NCBI RefSeq assembly: GCF_013388295.1
Contig: NZ_CP058235.1
Span: 1,528,001 to 1,592,000, forward strand
DNA from: Bartonella alsatica
GTDB lineage: Bacteria > Pseudomonadota > Alphaproteobacteria > Rhizobiales > Rhizobiaceae
Length of the DNA stretch: 64,000 bases
Direction: 5' to 3'
Shown: one piece after another, positions 63,273-64,000 of the stretch
Numbering within the stretch: position 1 is the first letter of the stretch
Layout of the letters: each line of letters opens with the position of its first letter
Notes under the pieces: generated by a model
Told to the model about the DNA's origin: nothing
Databases searched by the model: none
The model's input: only the letters and a program-made list of their open reading frames with translations
Made by a program: the position numbers and the translations under genes

Positions 63273-64000
63273 ATGAAAAGCACAACGCATTATGATCTGT
63301 TTATCATTGGTGGAGGGATAAATGGGTGTGGGCTGGCAAGAGATGCAGCTGGACGCAAGTTTAAGGTGGGGTTGGCGGAGAAGGATGATCTTGCCTCTGG
63401 GACATCAAGTGCATCGACAAAGCTTATTCATGGCGGTCTTCGTTATCTTGAACACTGTAAGTTTAGATTGGTTCGCGAAGCATTAAAAGAACGCGAGATT
63501 ATTTGGCGTATGGCTCCACATATTGTGCGTCCTTTGCGCTTTCTTCTCCCTTATCATAAAGGGTTGCGTCCTGTTTGGATGTTGCGTTTTGGACTTTTTC
63601 TTTATGATTATTTAGGCAATTGGAATCAAAAGCTATGGCGTAGTAAAACAATTAATTTTTCAAAAAGTTTTCACTCTATACTTAAGGAAGAGTATCGTAA
63701 AGGTTTTGAATATTCTGATGCAAGAGTAGATGATGCGCGTTTGGTTATTGCTAATGCTCGTGATGCAGAAAAGCAAGGTGCTGATATAAAAGTACGAACA
63801 GAAGTTCTCTCTTTAAAGAGAAAAGAAAAAAAATGGTTTATAATTCTTCGAAATAAATTAAGTGGTAAAGAATATTGTGTCACGGCTTCTTATGTTGCAA
63901 ATATGACGGGCCCTTGGATTAATCATATTTTGGCAAACGTATTAGATTGTAAAGAGAATCCCCCCGTACGACTTGTCAGGGGATCTCATATTCTGGTTCC
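63273..64000 (+). CDS. glpD: Glycerol-3-phosphate dehydrogenase (quinone-linked), 3' end beyond window
   Basis: Membrane-associated FAD enzyme that oxidises glycerol 3-phosphate to dihydroxyacetone phosphate and passes electrons to ubiquinone. The visible 242 residues start MKSTTHYDLFIIGGGINGCG and include the FAD-binding GGGINGCGLARDAAGR, the LASGTSSASTKLIHGGLRYLE block, the substrate region FEYSDARVDDARLVIANARDAEKQGA, and NMTGPW (the family usually has NATGPW). The frame is open to the end of the window. ATG 63273 was chosen over nothing better; there is no strong Shine-Dalgarno sequence. It is divergent from the dsbA-like gene. Confidence 0.95.
   Translation, partial: MKSTTHYDLFIIGGGINGCGLARDAAGRKFKVGLAEKDDLASGTSSASTKLIHGGLRYLEHCKFRLVREALKEREIIWRMAPHIVRPLRFLLPYHKGLRPVWMLRFGLFLYDYLGNWNQKLWRSKTINFSKSFHSILKEEYRKGFEYSDARVDDARLVIANARDAEKQGADIKVRTEVLSLKRKEKKWFIILRNKLSGKEYCVTASYVANMTGPWINHILANVLDCKENPPVRLVRGSHILV

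Overview
This 64 kb window reads as a chromosomal segment of a Bartonella-type alphaproteobacterium (Hyphomicrobiales/Rhizobiales). The sequence is AT-rich, and long gene-poor gaps with decaying gene remnants alternate with conserved housekeeping operons. The lineage is supported by a pyruvate dehydrogenase E1-beta with its own lipoyl domain, a RirA-type iron regulator with cysteines at 91, 99 and 105, an adjacent NtrY/NtrX pair, a fused IspDF, a bacterial NDUFA12 homologue, and rhizobial gene order (clpP-clpX-lon-hupB; tuf-tRNA-Trp-secE-nusG-rplKAJL-rpoBC). The species cannot be fixed from the sequence alone. No rRNA operon, CRISPR array, intact IS element or intact prophage is visible.

Layout. 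1-7 kb: a degenerate LytM/M23 lipoprotein (5' end cut by the window edge), yajC, an Mth938-like protein, an NDUFAF6-like pseudo-prenyl synthase and a PpiD-type foldase, with large empty gaps. 7-12.5 kb: tpiA, secG, pyrG, kdsA, eno. 12.5-14.2 kb: a TM2-domain protein and ftsB, separated by degenerate copies of both, the trace of a tandem duplication. 14.3-21.2 kb: pdhA-pdhB-pdhC, lpdA, lipA and a COQ10-like protein. 21.3-23.5 kb (minus strand): pncC, ispDF (apparently starting at ATT) and rirA. 23.7-29.5 kb: ntrY, ntrX, trkA and a DXD glycosyltransferase. 29.6-34.9 kb: clpP, clpX, lon, hupB. 35.4-41.3 kb: trmFO (minus), tRNA-Leu, tig, gatB, NDUFA12 and a DUF2155 protein. 41.8-57.7 kb: rhomboid protease, rlmB (minus), tRNA-Tyr, tRNA-Gly, tuf, tRNA-Trp, secE, nusG, four 50S protein genes, rpoB and rpoC. 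57.8-59.7 kb: a gene graveyard with probable remnants of a MerR-type regulator and a D12-class adenine methyltransferase. 59.7-64 kb: tRNA-Thr, accC, accB and a DsbA-like oxidoreductase (all minus), then glpD running off the right edge.

How it fits together. The central genes supply glycolysis (tpiA, eno), the pyruvate dehydrogenase complex with its lipoate synthase, complex I accessory subunits, the first step of fatty acid synthesis (accBC), isoprenoid and KDO precursors, protein secretion (yajC, secG, secE), proteolysis (clpXP, lon) and the transcription/translation core. Iron (RirA), redox (NtrYX) and potassium (TrkA) control sit in one stretch.

Most notable observations: (1) a tandem duplication of the TM2-ftsB unit in which the two copies lost opposite genes; (2) an ATT initiation codon inferred for ispDF; (3) a block from the rhomboid gene to rpoC lying between two halves of what appears to be an ancestral NDUFA12-DUF2155/accC-accB-dsbA neighbourhood, with decayed DNA on its right flank; (4) perfect inverted repeats upstream of glpD and tpiA; (5) proteins of catalytic families that have lost catalytic or contact motifs (M23 lipoprotein, NtrX without GAFTGA, NDUFAF6-like protein). 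No convincing wholly new multi-gene system was found.
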